From NCBI RefSeq assembly GCF_023217965.1, contig NZ_JALPSC010000002.1, positions 1,364,001 to 1,428,000 of the forward strand: a DNA stretch of 64,000 nucleotides, written 5' to 3'. Of this stretch, positions 41,495-51,932 are shown in pieces (the first letter of the stretch is position 1; every line of letters begins with the position of its first letter). This DNA comes from Prevotella sp. E13-27. Its GTDB lineage: Bacteria; Bacteroidota; Bacteroidia; Bacteroidales; Bacteroidaceae. A program made the position numbers and the translations under genes. A model generated the notes under the pieces. The model saw only the letters and a program-made list of their open reading frames with translations. It was not told the origin of the DNA and searched no databases.

Positions 41495-42622
41495 TCAACA
41501 ATTAAGAGCCTTAGTTATGAAATCCGATGAAATGTTTCTGTAACCATCCAGTTTCTTATATACTTCTTCAGAAAGAGGATTCAACATAGATTGATTAAAC
41601 TGTGAGGCATTTTCTATTAATCGACCTTCTAATCCAAATCGTTTTAGCAGTGATTCAAAGCGAGAATAGCCCCTGTTTTTGTTGCCTAAAACAACAAATG
41701 GTTTATGAAATAGGATACTAAATACACATGCGTGGAAGCTATCTGTTATAACCAGTTTCGCATCGCGAAAACCAGTCAACCAACTTTCTACAGGAGGCTG
41801 AACACGTCTTTCTATTGGTAATGTCACATTATCGACGTCCGATGCAGCTTGGAAAACCTTCAAGTCGTTCTCATTAGCAATTTTTGCAATAAGATTATTG
41901 ATTTCATCATTAGCATCAAGAACATAACACATCAAATCACCAGGGGCCTTGACGTTCTGAGGTATAAGGTGTTCATAGTCCTCCTTATTCAAAAGCATAG
42001 TAGGATCTAACACCCATTGTACATCTTTATGACCTAAATATTTTTCACACAGTTCAATGCCACTTTGCTCTCTTACAGATACAGCATCAAATTTCTGAAG
42101 AAGATTACTACACTTTTTAGTTTCTACTTTATTGTATTCCCATTCATCAGTTCCAAAAGATGGCGCATAGGCTATTCGTTTTAAGCTCCATTTTTTTGTA
42201 AAGGACAAAAATGCATCTTCGATGTATTTATAATGGAGTCTATAATATTTGGGGCGCCATATCTGATCACTACCTACTAAAAATGCATCAAAATCTTTTT
42301 CTTTTATATCGGAAATCTGTAGTATTTGATGAGCATGAATATGATTATTGATGAATTTCTGTGTATTTCTTTCAATTATCGCCTGATTTTTATTCCATCT
42401 TAATTCACCAAAGATTGAATTATCATATCCTAAAATAAAGCGATTAATACACCGTTTTACAATCTGCAAAGGATATTTCCACCAAACGATTTGCATTCTC
42501 CAAGGACGTTGTATAACACAAGCCTCATACCCCATTCGCTCCAACACTGTTTGGAGTGCATAGGCCTGAAGAATTCCACCATAATTAGTATGTAATGGAA
42601 GTGTTAAGATTCCTATTTTCAT
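41495..42622 (-). CDS. Polysaccharide pyruvyl transferase-family protein
   Basis: The 375-residue protein has LPLHTNYGGILQAYALQTVL at the start, FLVGSDQIWRPKYYRLHYKY and VITDSFHACVFSILFHKPFV, the hallmark motifs of the family. These enzymes transfer pyruvate from phosphoenolpyruvate to a sugar, making an acidic ketal. The FrhB-domain protein encoded at 45236-47056 is a common partner of such genes. It overlaps the flippase gene by 4 bases. Confidence 0.85.
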   Translation of the reverse strand: MKIGILTLPLHTNYGGILQAYALQTVLERMGYEACVIQRPWRMQIVWWKYPLQIVKRCINRFILGYDNSIFGELRWNKNQAIIERNTQKFINNHIHAHQILQISDIKEKDFDAFLVGSDQIWRPKYYRLHYKYIEDAFLSFTKKWSLKRIAYAPSFGTDEWEYNKVETKKCSNLLQKFDAVSVREQSGIELCEKYLGHKDVQWVLDPTMLLNKEDYEHLIPQNVKAPGDLMCYVLDANDEINNLIAKIANENDLKVFQAASDVDNVTLPIERRVQPPVESWLTGFRDAKLVITDSFHACVFSILFHKPFVVLGNKNRGYSRFESLLKRFGLEGRLIENASQFNQSMLNPLSEEVYKKLDGYRNISSDFITKALNC

Positions 42623-44064
42623 TTTTTAAAATTAAGTAAATATTTCATCTCATCAAACTCTTCGAATCTAAAGAAATAACTTATCCCACAATAAAACAAC
42701 ACGCCAAACAATCCGCCAAAAAGGACCTGTAGATAAAGGCTGACTATAAAATTGTTAACAACAATTATAATAACTAACATCAACAGAGACAAGACGAAAA
42801 AAGGGAGGATGTCTTTCATCTGAGTGAAAAATCCAACTTTAATCAACTTTCCCGTATAGTATGTATTTATTGTAAGTGCTATAATTTGCATCAAAATTTC
42901 TGCAACACAAAACCAAATAATCCCTCCAATTATTAAAGTCGGAATTGTAACCAACACACCAATAGGTTTGATAATCATTTTAAGTTTCAACACCAAATCT
43001 GTTCGTCCTTTAACATATAACAGATTAATATTTAATAATTGGATTGGCTGCCACATAAAAGTAAAGCATAATAATTGAAGGAGTATGACACATGCCTCCC
43101 ATTTAGAAGTGAGCATAATCAATACAAGTGGTCTAGCCAATGCTGCTAAAAGAAGCATGACAGGGAATAGTAGAAATGCTGACACTCTAATCATTTTTCT
43201 ATAATTAATTCCCAATTTCACATCATCATCTTGCATCTTACTCAATACAGGAAATGTAACGGCACTTAATACTCCTACCACATTAGAAGATGGTAACGCT
43301 GCATAACCTTTTGCTCGATTATAATTACCTAAATCAACCGTCCTTCCTCCGAATTTTCCAATAAAAAAAGGAGCTATATTGGAAAAAAGCGCATCTATGA
43401 GTTGGGATGCCACAACCTTATTTCCATACCCCCAAAGGTATTTAAAAGAATCTCTGGACCATCTTTCACGAGGAAACCATTTCACTGCCAACCATGTTTG
43501 TATGAGTCCGAGGATACTTGAAGACAGGTTTGCTATAACTAACGCCCATAGACCATAACCCATATATGCTGCTGAAATACCTAAAATTGCTGATACAATC
43601 TTATTGACTATAGAAATTCGAGCAGGTGTTTTAAAATCAAGTTTCCGCTGTAAAATAACATTCTGAGGAGTAATTAGCGGTGCCCATAAGAAGGTTAGTG
43701 CAGTTATTCGAATTAACTTCTTAAGTATAGGCGTGTCATAAAAATCTGCAATCCAAGGGGCACAGATGAACAAACATAAATAACAGAGAATTCCAACGCC
43801 AAAGCTATATAAAAAAGAGGTTGTAAGATCTTTCTCCGTCAATTCCTCCTTGCGCACTAAAGCTGAGCTAAATCCACTTTCAATAAAAACATTAGCAATA
43901 GACATAAAAATAACAGGGATAGCAGTTATTCCATAATCAGACGGAGTCAATAATCGTGCCATAACAATGCCAACAACAAACTGCATGGCATAGTTGGCGA
44001 ACTGATTAAAAAATGACCAGTATAACCCCTTCTTTGTTCTATGTCTTAAAGAAGTATCTTCCAT
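42619..44064 (-). CDS. Wzx-type flippase (PST family)
   Basis: The 481-residue protein has about 12-14 membrane segments. The N-terminus (GLYWSFFNQFANYAMQFVVG) and SALVRKEELTEKDLTTSFLY are typical of the MOP/PST flippases that move lipid-linked repeat units across the inner membrane. It lies between the pyruvyltransferase and the epimerase. Confidence 0.85.
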   Translation of the reverse strand: MEDTSLRHRTKKGLYWSFFNQFANYAMQFVVGIVMARLLTPSDYGITAIPVIFMSIANVFIESGFSSALVRKEELTEKDLTTSFLYSFGVGILCYLCLFICAPWIADFYDTPILKKLIRITALTFLWAPLITPQNVILQRKLDFKTPARISIVNKIVSAILGISAAYMGYGLWALVIANLSSSILGLIQTWLAVKWFPRERWSRDSFKYLWGYGNKVVASQLIDALFSNIAPFFIGKFGGRTVDLGNYNRAKGYAALPSSNVVGVLSAVTFPVLSKMQDDDVKLGINYRKMIRVSAFLLFPVMLLLAALARPLVLIMLTSKWEACVILLQLLCFTFMWQPIQLLNINLLYVKGRTDLVLKLKMIIKPIGVLVTIPTLIIGGIIWFCVAEILMQIIALTINTYYTGKLIKVGFFTQMKDILPFFVLSLLMLVIIIVVNNFIVSLYLQVLFGGLFGVLFYCGISYFFRFEEFDEMKYLLNFKK

Positions 44065-44071
44065 TACTTTA

Positions 44072-45229
44072 TCAACGATTCAATATTCTTTTTACTAGGC
44101 GAATCAATTTTACTATCAAACTTTCTTTATAGAATTCCAACCAATATTGCATTCTATCATGAAACGTTGCGTTTCCAAGATAATCCACAAATCCTAAATT
44201 ATATTGTTTACTACCTATATTATTTATCTTACACCATTTCTTAATAATACGATCTGTATCTGCATCAAATCTCAAATCTATACCATGTTGATAATCTTGG
44301 GTTTGATAGGCATTAATCGTCATTTTCACCCCATCCTTTAGCGAGATATTTTGCTTGAAAGCAGGCACCAGAGACTTTAATTTTTCATTGCTATTGATGG
44401 AATCAATTGATCTGCCTCCAAGAATTTCTTCACTCTTATTTGGCATTTCCTTAGCATAAAAATCCGAAGTTACATCAATTATTTTGGCTTTACATTTCAA
44501 AGTTATCTCGATAGCTTCGATTACTTCATTGAATGAAGGCATTTCATCACCACAGATATTAAAATCTTCATCATAGGCTCTGGGATTACCTATAAGCCCC
44601 ACCATTCCTACTGCATAATCTTCAACACGCATCATATTTGTACGTGTAGTTCCACCATTCCAGCGAATAATAGGTTTATTAGCCAAGATACGTGCACATA
44701 ATGTCCAATGATAGCCGTAATCTGGCATTATTCCATAAGGAATACGAGTATCTCCGTATGTGACACATGGGCGCACAATAGTATAATGACAATTGCTATC
44801 TTTTGCTATTGATTTCAAGTGTTCCTCACTCTTGTATTTGTTGACACTGTAACTCCATATTTTAAGCGGTTTTGGCGAATCTTCTGTCTTAATACCAGGT
44901 TTTGTCTTATCAAAAACGGCACAAGAAGACACAAAGAAATACTGATCTGTATATTGAGAGTAGAAATTAAAACTATCGGTAGTTTGTTCATCAGTATAGC
45001 AAAGGAAATCCATTACTGACGTAAAGCGTCTTCCTTTTAAATGCAAAGCTATCGTAGAATAATCATTTTTATCACATTTAATCAATTCTGCCCATGAAGG
45101 AAGATTACGTTTTCCACGATTTATCATCGTCACAGCGATACCTTGACGATGAGCTTCTGCAGCAACAGCAGTACTAATAACTCCTGTACCTCCGACAATA
45201 AGTATAGTAAGAGATTTTGTTTCTTCCAT
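44072..45229 (-). CDS. NAD-dependent epimerase/dehydratase-family protein
   Basis: The 385-residue extended SDR has the nucleotide-binding LIVGGTGVISTAVAAEAHRQ and an active-site YSVNKYKSEE. The C-terminal 60 residues (beginning about LRFDADTDRIIKKW) extend beyond the core and are helical. It makes or modifies a nucleotide sugar; the substrate cannot be told from the sequence. Confidence 0.8.
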   Translation of the reverse strand: MEETKSLTILIVGGTGVISTAVAAEAHRQGIAVTMINRGKRNLPSWAELIKCDKNDYSTIALHLKGRRFTSVMDFLCYTDEQTTDSFNFYSQYTDQYFFVSSCAVFDKTKPGIKTEDSPKPLKIWSYSVNKYKSEEHLKSIAKDSNCHYTIVRPCVTYGDTRIPYGIMPDYGYHWTLCARILANKPIIRWNGGTTRTNMMRVEDYAVGMVGLIGNPRAYDEDFNICGDEMPSFNEVIEAIEITLKCKAKIIDVTSDFYAKEMPNKSEEILGGRSIDSINSNEKLKSLVPAFKQNISLKDGVKMTINAYQTQDYQHGIDLRFDADTDRIIKKWCKINNIGSKQYNLGFVDYLGNATFHDRMQYWLEFYKESLIVKLIRLVKRILNR

Positions 45230-45235
45230 AACAAA

Positions 45236-47056
45236 TTACAATTTCCAAGCAATATTTTTCATTACCACTTTTGCTGGGTTTCCGCTAACCAATGAATGTG
45301 CAGGCACATTCTGAATAACGTATGAATTTGCTCCAACAACTGCTCCTGCCTTAATCTTTACACCGGGACAAATTGTAGCACCCGAGCATAACCATACGTG
45401 GTTCTCTATAATTACTGGTCGTAATATCTTATAACCTTCAATGGCTATCAAATGAGCATTTGTGTCACGGATGCTGACATCACGACCTAAAGAAACACGT
45501 CCTTGCATTTCGATACGTTTACCACATATAATCGTACAATTGTGATTTGTACCACAATGCCCCATGATTAATTCTGCATTAGGGAAAACCTCAACATCAC
45601 TACCATAGTCAAAATGACTATCTTCATTAACAATCATGCGAGCATCACGCTCTAATAAAAGACGTGTCTCCTCATGCGATTTTTTTACTTTTTTACTACC
45701 TACAACCAATGGACCATGAAGTTCCAAAAGCGAACCTTTCTGTAATTCTATGATAGTAAAAGGTGTTGGGTAAATAACACCTTCGTTCTGCCAATCAGTT
45801 TTTACATTCTTACAAAACACATTCAAACGGATAAACTGAAAGAATACAGATGGCTTGTATTGACTGTGTTTTAAAGCGGTACGCCATACTCTTAAATATA
45901 ATCTCAACTTATGTTTGAAACCATGTCCAGTCGTCTGACCAAAATAAGTAAGGTGTTTTTCAACAGCCTCCTCTATTGACTTTTCATTGAGCTCTCTAAA
46001 GAATTCTGTACGATTGGCTGTCGGGTATTTCTCCGAGTGAAGTAATGCAGGATTTCCTGGAATCATATCATTGATATCAGCAGGAACACAACGTATATGT
46101 TTCTCTATCTTCTTAAAAAAGTCAAGTCCACGACTATTGTTCACTATTACCGCTGAAGTTCCAGCATTATCGTCAAGTTCTCGATATTCATTTTTCTTTT
46201 CACATCCCCAAAAATCAGCAATAGTAATATCTGCCATACGTGGGAATCCCTTAAATTTACAATCATAGCATGAGGGGCGACTTACGATATGACCATGATA
46301 GGCAGTACTATATAGGTCGTTGTCCTGAGCCCGACTATACATAGTTTTACCATTCTTAAAGTCGAACCGTTTTACAAGATTACGCCAACCAAGTTCCTTA
46401 TCCTTGAACTTAAAGGAAATTAACTTACTGCCAGCTTTACGTTCCCAAAAGTCAAGATACTTTTGATAGAACAAAGGTGAAGTGATACTCTTACAAATGT
46501 AATCAACTATTATAAGGGACGGATAATCTTTACCCAAAAATCTGCGCAAGGCTGCCATTTGACAAGGTGAACCACAAACAAGAACCTTCTCTCCTGTCAG
46601 CAATAAACGTTTCACTTCTTTATAGAAGCCACGAGTATCACTCTGTGAATACTTACTTTGACGAATACGCTGCAAATCATCTGGATTGTTGCTAATGAAA
46701 TGAGCTACACTCCAATCTTCACGATATATAGCTCCCCCAACATAACCGCCTTCTTCATACATCTGTTCTGCCAATGCAGAGAACAATCCACCTGTAGTAC
46801 TTGCAAATCGTGTTTCGATATTCTTGTGAATGGCTGCAAAACATACAGGTTTTTCAAACTCGTTATGCTTTAACTCATCAACATGGAGTTGAGGGCACAC
46901 CTTGTCACACAAACCACAATTTATGCATTTATTTTTATCCACCTCTGGATACCAAAATCCTTCAATATCCGTATTCAAACGGATTGCATCTTTAGGGCAG
47001 GCATCATAACATGCGTTACAGCCACAACAATCTTTCTTGTCTTTTATGTCAATCAT
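45236..47056 (-). CDS. FrhB-domain iron-sulfur protein fused to a hexapeptide acyltransferase
   Basis: From ATG 47056 the protein has 606 residues. Two ferredoxin-type clusters (CCGCNACYDACP and CINCGLCDKVCP) open it, then the FrhB N- and C-terminal regions (LVCGSPCQMAALRRFLG, ADITIADFWG), up to about residue 390. The last 190 residues are a left-handed beta-helix acyltransferase (GRDVSIRDTNAHLIAIEG, LCSGATICPGVKIKAGAVVG, SLVSGNPAKVV). FrhB proteins accompany pyruvyl transferases in many polysaccharide loci, with unknown chemistry. The start at 47056 avoids overlapping the SDR gene. Confidence 0.8.
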   Translation of the reverse strand: MIDIKDKKDCCGCNACYDACPKDAIRLNTDIEGFWYPEVDKNKCINCGLCDKVCPQLHVDELKHNEFEKPVCFAAIHKNIETRFASTTGGLFSALAEQMYEEGGYVGGAIYREDWSVAHFISNNPDDLQRIRQSKYSQSDTRGFYKEVKRLLLTGEKVLVCGSPCQMAALRRFLGKDYPSLIIVDYICKSITSPLFYQKYLDFWERKAGSKLISFKFKDKELGWRNLVKRFDFKNGKTMYSRAQDNDLYSTAYHGHIVSRPSCYDCKFKGFPRMADITIADFWGCEKKNEYRELDDNAGTSAVIVNNSRGLDFFKKIEKHIRCVPADINDMIPGNPALLHSEKYPTANRTEFFRELNEKSIEEAVEKHLTYFGQTTGHGFKHKLRLYLRVWRTALKHSQYKPSVFFQFIRLNVFCKNVKTDWQNEGVIYPTPFTIIELQKGSLLELHGPLVVGSKKVKKSHEETRLLLERDARMIVNEDSHFDYGSDVEVFPNAELIMGHCGTNHNCTIICGKRIEMQGRVSLGRDVSIRDTNAHLIAIEGYKILRPVIIENHVWLCSGATICPGVKIKAGAVVGANSYVIQNVPAHSLVSGNPAKVVMKNIAWKL

Positions 47057-47060
47057 AATA

Positions 47061-47822
47061 TTATTTGATTGTATATCCACCATCTACTATCAAATTCTGT
47101 CCAGTAATCCATTTTGAGGCATCACTCAGAAGATATATACACGCGTTGGCAATATCCTCGGTCGTTCCAATACCAAGAGGATGCAACGATTCCGTTACCT
47201 TACGTCTATCTGGATCTGCTAGATAAGGTTGATTCTTATTGATAGCGGTTTCTACTACTCCCGGCGAAATGACATTTATCCTAATTTTCTTGGTGGCATA
47301 CTCTATTGCCATTGAACGACAACCGGATATTAAGGCACCTTTCGTAAAGCTATATAATGATTTTGCATTCTCTCCCACGACGCCCATAACAGATGCAAAA
47401 AATATCACACTTGCTCCTTGTTTATTGACATTCTTTACGCCAAGAACCTGTCTCGTCAGTTCAATGGTTGCAAAGACATTAGTCTTAAAAAATTCATCAA
47501 CTTTTCCTGGACTCATCAATTTGTATGGTAAAGTTGTGGATATACCAGCGCAATTGACTAGTCCGTCAATTAACCCCATCTTATTCACTATATCCACCAC
47601 AAGTTCCTTCTGATGCTTAAGGTCTGTTAAATCATAGCTTATAACCAGATGCCCTGAACCTTCAAGTTGGGATTCAGTTTCTTTTAAACGATCTTCATTA
47701 CGTCCTATTATAACCACTTTTGCCCCCATTTGTGAACAGGATATGGCACATTGGCGACCGATGCCACTACTGGCACCTGTGACAAGAATAGTCTTGCCTT
47801 CAAGCGAAAAAGGATTAAACAT
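47061..47822 (-). CDS. Short-chain dehydrogenase/reductase (FabG-like), copy 2
   Basis: The 253-residue protein has the cofactor motif LVTGASSGIGRQCAIS, NCAGIS, the catalytic serine and SLYSFTKGALI (YxxxK). Probably it reduces a 3-oxoacyl-ACP made by the KASIII, with which it overlaps by one base. It is the intact counterpart of the amber-interrupted gene at 26519-27292, which it matches through the first 10 residues (FNPFSLEGK) and in the C-terminus (TEDIANACIYLLSDASKWIT). Confidence 0.85.
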   Translation of the reverse strand: MFNPFSLEGKTILVTGASSGIGRQCAISCSQMGAKVVIIGRNEDRLKETESQLEGSGHLVISYDLTDLKHQKELVVDIVNKMGLIDGLVNCAGISTTLPYKLMSPGKVDEFFKTNVFATIELTRQVLGVKNVNKQGASVIFFASVMGVVGENAKSLYSFTKGALISGCRSMAIEYATKKIRINVISPGVVETAINKNQPYLADPDRRKVTESLHPLGIGTTEDIANACIYLLSDASKWITGQNLIVDGGYTIK

Positions 47823-48973
47823 TAGTCTTTATGTGGTTTTGTTTCTGACTCTTCTGATTCTTTCTCAATAGGAGTATAGTCACGACGGAGAAATTCATCA
47901 ACAGGCTGACCTTTTTCAACTTCTACAATATCGGATATCTTTGTATCAACAAATGGAACAATTCCTGTAGCCCACGTCATACCTACGCCAAAAGCACTTA
48001 ACAAAAGTGTTTTCTGACCATTTAGTTTCCCTTTCAACTCACTAACGATAGTCAAAGGAACTGATACAGAGGATGTATTTCCAAACTTCTCAATAGTGTG
48101 AGGAATCTTTGACGTATCAAGTTTCATCTTCTTCGCAATATACGAATTGATGAAGTTATTAGCTTGATGAAAAACAATATAATCCAAATCTTCCGTTTTA
48201 GTATTAGCGAACTCAAGAGTTTGCTTGATATCACGAGGGATTTCACGAATTACAAAGTTAAACACATCGCCACCCTTCATATACCCCTGTTCGTCACTAC
48301 GCATATTTCCATACTCGTCAACTACTTTTTCCTTTAAAGTTTCTGGTGTGGACATATGACGGTAACCACCAGCCTTAATCATGATAAGATCTGCACGAGA
48401 GCCATCAGAATTCATTGAAAGAGTTGTTGTTCCAAATCTAGAATCTAGCTCCACCAAAGCAGCTACACCTCCGTCTCCAAATATAAATGCACTACGACGA
48501 TCACGAGGGCCATATACCTTACTACGAGTTTCACCATCCAAGATAAGAGCTTTCCTAATATTTCCAGTCTGCATCATACTAAAGACTACAGACATGCCAT
48601 AGAGAAATGCCGAGCATCCGAGGTTCACATCAAATGCAATACAACTATTTTTTAGTCCAAGACGATGTTGCAATGTGATGCTTGTTGCTGGCATACGATA
48701 ATCCTGAGTTTGTGAGATAAATACTAGCAGGTCAATCTCTTCCCTATCGATATCGTTGTCTGCAAATAATTTCTGTGCAGCTGCAAAACATAAGTCAGAT
48801 GAGCAAGTCTCGCTGTCTGCAAACCTGCGTTCAAATACACCAACTTTGTCTACTACTTCCTTTACTTGGTCAGCAGGGAAGAACTCGGTATATTCGTAAT
48901 TGTTTATCACCTGTTTTGGAACTGCACCAGCCATTGCTGTTATACCGATTCCTTTAAAACTTAATATTGCCAT
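47822..48973 (-). CDS. 3-oxoacyl-ACP synthase III-like (KASIII), copy 2
   Basis: The 383-residue protein has FDVNLGCSAFLYG (Cys), VFHQANNFINSYIAKKMKLD (His) and KFGNTSSVSVPLTIV (Asn). It has a charged C-terminal tail (ESEESETKPHKD) that copy 1 lacks. It is two bases downstream of an ACP gene. Together with the SDR it should make a hydroxyacyl or similar group on ACP for transfer to a sugar. Confidence 0.85.
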   Translation of the reverse strand: MAILSFKGIGITAMAGAVPKQVINNYEYTEFFPADQVKEVVDKVGVFERRFADSETCSSDLCFAAAQKLFADNDIDREEIDLLVFISQTQDYRMPATSITLQHRLGLKNSCIAFDVNLGCSAFLYGMSVVFSMMQTGNIRKALILDGETRSKVYGPRDRRSAFIFGDGGVAALVELDSRFGTTTLSMNSDGSRADLIMIKAGGYRHMSTPETLKEKVVDEYGNMRSDEQGYMKGGDVFNFVIREIPRDIKQTLEFANTKTEDLDYIVFHQANNFINSYIAKKMKLDTSKIPHTIEKFGNTSSVSVPLTIVSELKGKLNGQKTLLLSAFGVGMTWATGIVPFVDTKISDIVEVEKGQPVDEFLRRDYTPIEKESEESETKPHKD

Positions 48974-48975
48974 TT

Positions 48976-49200
48976 TTATGCAATTGCAATGTTATACAAA
49001 TCTTGAAGAGTATTTGCACTCTTTATTTGAGCCTGTGTTAGTTCTTTACCGAACTCCTCGTCATAGAAAGCAATAAGAAGCATTACAGACAATGACGACC
49101 ACTCATCTAATTCACGGAACTCTGTTTCAGCTGTCAAAGCCTCTACGTTATCAACTTCAATTGCTTCTGCAAACTTTGCAATAAATTCATTAATTTTCAT
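48976..49200 (-). CDS. Acyl carrier protein, copy 2
   Basis: The 74-residue acidic helical protein has the attachment serine in LDEWSSLSVMLLIAFYDEEF. It leads the second ACP-KASIII-SDR cassette. The gap to the upstream gene (67 bases) is one of the longer ones in the locus, but I find no clear promoter in it. Confidence 0.75.
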   Translation of the reverse strand: MKINEFIAKFAEAIEVDNVEALTAETEFRELDEWSSLSVMLLIAFYDEEFGKELTQAQIKSANTLQDLYNIAIA

Positions 49201-49267
49201 AAAATTCTGTTTAATTATATATTAATCTTATTCCATACATTTCCAAATATTATTATTCACATGTATA

Positions 49268-50272
49268 TTAATGATAGAAACATGTAAACAATCGCAAAAT
49301 TAGTGTTTTAATTTTCAAATATCGCTTGTAGACATATGAGTAAAAAGCATTTGAGGTAACAATTAGGTATTTATTTTTTAAAATATCATCTATTTCATAA
49401 GACATCAATTCTTCATGAAAAAAATCTAGAATTTTATTTGAATAAGAAAAAACAAAAGCGTCGTCTAGATTCTTATAAATAACATGACGATATTGCTTTT
49501 CATCAATATTAAATAAATTAAATACTATAATCTTTCTTTTAGGATACCTCATTTTGTATTTTAACGTTTCTCTTATATCAGTATTGTGCGATAATGAATG
49601 ACTCCTCACTCTATATACCGTTGTCAAATCTGGTATATAGTGAAATTTTACACCATAAATACACATTGAAGCATGTAACAACATTCCTTCACCTATGGTT
49701 AAATCCAGCAATTGGGGGAATGTATTATTACACTTCGTCAGAATCTCTGTTCTATAACAACAAGTTGATGCACATGGATAATAGGTAAAATCATGATTAA
49801 GGAATGAGACTAATCGCTTTTTCCTATCTTTAGGCATTTCCCACTCCCAATGATTAATAATTGCCCCCCATTTTTGTTCATCTTCAATCCACTGTTTTAA
49901 TCCTGTATGCACGTATGAGGTATCAGGATGTGCCTCTAGATAACCAACCTCTTTTTCTATTTTATATTCATCTATCCAATAATCATCTCCTCCTAAAAGA
50001 CATGTATATTTCGTGTCAATTAAAGGAAATGCAATTTTTAACGTTGGATTTAAGCCAATATTTTTTGAATTGAATACAGGTATAATTTTGTTAGGGTAAT
50101 TATCTATATATTCACGAATAATCGCCTCTGTTCTATCTGTACTTGCATCATCAGTTATAAGAATCTTGAATCGAAATGAAGTTTTCTGATTCAAAACTCC
50201 ATCCAATGTTTGGCGTATATATTGCTCATGATTATATGCGAGAATTAAAACAGTCAGAATACAATCATTCAT
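49268..50272 (-). CDS. GT2-family glycosyltransferase
   Basis: The 334-residue protein has LTVLILAYNHEQYIRQTLDG, ITDDASTDRTE and LLGGDDYWIDEYKIE, as in GT2 enzymes acting on 3-amino-3,6-dideoxyhexose-containing glycans. The gene is AT-rich, particularly its 3' end, unlike its upstream neighbours. Confidence 0.85.
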   Translation of the reverse strand: MNDCILTVLILAYNHEQYIRQTLDGVLNQKTSFRFKILITDDASTDRTEAIIREYIDNYPNKIIPVFNSKNIGLNPTLKIAFPLIDTKYTCLLGGDDYWIDEYKIEKEVGYLEAHPDTSYVHTGLKQWIEDEQKWGAIINHWEWEMPKDRKKRLVSFLNHDFTYYPCASTCCYRTEILTKCNNTFPQLLDLTIGEGMLLHASMCIYGVKFHYIPDLTTVYRVRSHSLSHNTDIRETLKYKMRYPKRKIIVFNLFNIDEKQYRHVIYKNLDDAFVFSYSNKILDFFHEELMSYEIDDILKNKYLIVTSNAFYSYVYKRYLKIKTLILRLFTCFYH

Positions 50273-50292
50273 AATAAAAAAAACAATGTGTA

Positions 50293-51420
50293 TTAAATAA
50301 AGCGATTAATTAACATGACAACTTGTGCAACATCTTCCAATTTTATTGCCGGTCCTATCGGAAGTGATAGTTCCTCGTCTGCAAGTCTTTCTGTGATAGA
50401 CAGGCTCAACTGAGGTACATTCCATGCCTCCTTGGCATAGCATTCCTGCTTGTGTGGCGCTATTGGATAATGGCAAACAGTTCCTACTCCATTCTCCTCC
50501 AGATAATCATGAAATCTATCACGATTCTCTTTACCCTTCACAATAATTGGGAACAGATGGTATGCATTCTGTTCATCGGGCAGCAAATCTGGCAACGTAA
50601 TCAAAGGATTATTGATATGCTCATAGTAGTAATGGGCAACCTCCTTACGATGCTGATTATCCTCTACCAGATATTTCAACTTCACATCCAAAACAGCAGC
50701 CTGGATTTCATCCAAGCGACTGTTGCGACCTGCATACTTGAATACATATTTCTTTTGCGAACCGTAATTAGCTAACGCACGTACTGCAGCAGCAAGCTCT
50801 GGGTCATTAGTAGTTACAGCACCTCCATCACCAAGAGCGCCAAGGTTCTTACCGGGATAGAAACTATGACCAGCTGCATCACCTATTGAACCTGTTACTC
50901 TACCATCAGTGAACTTACAACCATGACTCTGGGCACAGTCCTCAACCAACTTCAAGTTGTACTTCTTGCAAAGTTCACCTATCTTCTCTGTATAGGCAAT
51001 ACGACCATACAGGTGTACAATGGCTATCGCCTTGGTCTTGGGTGTAATTAAGCCTTCAATCAGGTCATCATCTATCTCCAGTGTATTAGGCTTTGGCTCA
51101 CAAAGAACAGGTACCAGTCCATTCTCTGTAATACCTAAGATGGTAGCGATATAAGTATTTGCTGGTACAATCACCTCATCACCAGGCTGCATCACGCCCA
51201 TCTCGATGTATGCACGAAATATCCAGATGAGAGCATCCAAACCATTAGCACAACCAATGGTGTATTTAGTACCAATAAACTTAGAGTAGTTCTCTTCAAA
51301 CTTCTCGTTTTCTTTTCCCTGAAGGTACCAGCCTCCATTCACTACACGGCTTACAGCTTCGTTAATCTCAGCTCCATGAAGAGCTGTTACGTCTTTTAAT
51401 GATAAAAAAGGTATATTCAT
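50293..51420 (-). CDS. DegT-family sugar aminotransferase (FdtB/QdtB-like)
   Basis: The 375-residue protein has the PLP lysine in [16 protein letters not shown] and [11 protein letters not shown]. With the 3,4-ketoisomerase-like cupins and the acyltransferase next to it, it should transaminate dTDP-3-keto-6-deoxyhexose at C3. Whether the product has galacto (Fuc3N) or gluco (Qui3N) configuration depends on the isomerase and cannot be read here. Confidence 0.9.
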   Translation of the reverse strand: MNIPFLSLKDVTALHGAEINEAVSRVVNGGWYLQGKENEKFEENYSKFIGTKYTIGCANGLDALIWIFRAYIEMGVMQPGDEVIVPANTYIATILGITENGLVPVLCEPKPNTLEIDDDLIEGLITPKTKAIAIVHLYGRIAYTEKIGELCKKYNLKLVEDCAQSHGCKFTDGRVTGSIGDAAGHSFYPGKNLGALGDGGAVTTNDPELAAAVRALANYGSQKKYVFKYAGRNSRLDEIQAAVLDVKLKYLVEDNQHRKEVAHYYYEHINNPLITLPDLLPDEQNAYHLFPIIVKGKENRDRFHDYLEENGVGTVCHYPIAPHKQECYAKEAWNVPQLSLSITERLADEELSLPIGPAIKLEDVAQVVMLINRFI

Positions 51421-51473
51421 CTTTCAGTATAATTTTCTATATAAATTTGTTCTAATTTTGAGCAAAGCGACCA

Positions 51474-51932
51474 CTAAAAGTCAACCTTACGATAGAACCT
51501 TGCAGGATTACCCAACCACAATTCGCCAGCAGGCACATCCTTTGTAACAACTGAACCAGCAGCCACAAAAGCACCTTCACCAATAGTTATGCCGGGAAGA
51601 ATAACACATCCCGCTCCAATGGTTGCACCTTTGCAGACATGAGTTTTTAGCAAAGTCCAGTCTTTGTTCTTAGAACGTGGATACATATCATTTGTAAACG
51701 TCACATTAGAACCAATCATCACGTTATCCTCCAACGTGATTCCATCCCAAATTTGTACGCCACATTTAATGGTGACATTATTTCCTATCACCACATCGTT
51801 CTCAATCAGACAATGTGAGCAAATATTACAATTCTCCCCTATCTGAGCTTTAGGGAATATCACACAGAACTGCCAGATCTTCGTACTCTCTGGCACATTC
51901 TCGTTCATACAATCGGCCAATTTATGTATCAT
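51474..51932 (-). CDS. dTDP-3-aminosugar acyltransferase (FdtC/QdtC-like)
   Basis: The 152-residue left-handed beta-helix protein has [36 protein letters not shown] and [10 protein letters not shown]. The TNDxxPR loop is typical of the WxcM N-terminal type that N-acetylates 3-amino-3,6-dideoxy-hexoses. Its start overlaps the upstream cupin stop (ATGA). Confidence 0.85.
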   Translation of the reverse strand: MIHKLADCMNENVPESTKIWQFCVIFPKAQIGENCNICSHCLIENDVVIGNNVTIKCGVQIWDGITLEDNVMIGSNVTFTNDMYPRSKNKDWTLLKTHVCKGATIGAGCVILPGITIGEGAFVAAGSVVTKDVPAGELWLGNPARFYRKVDF

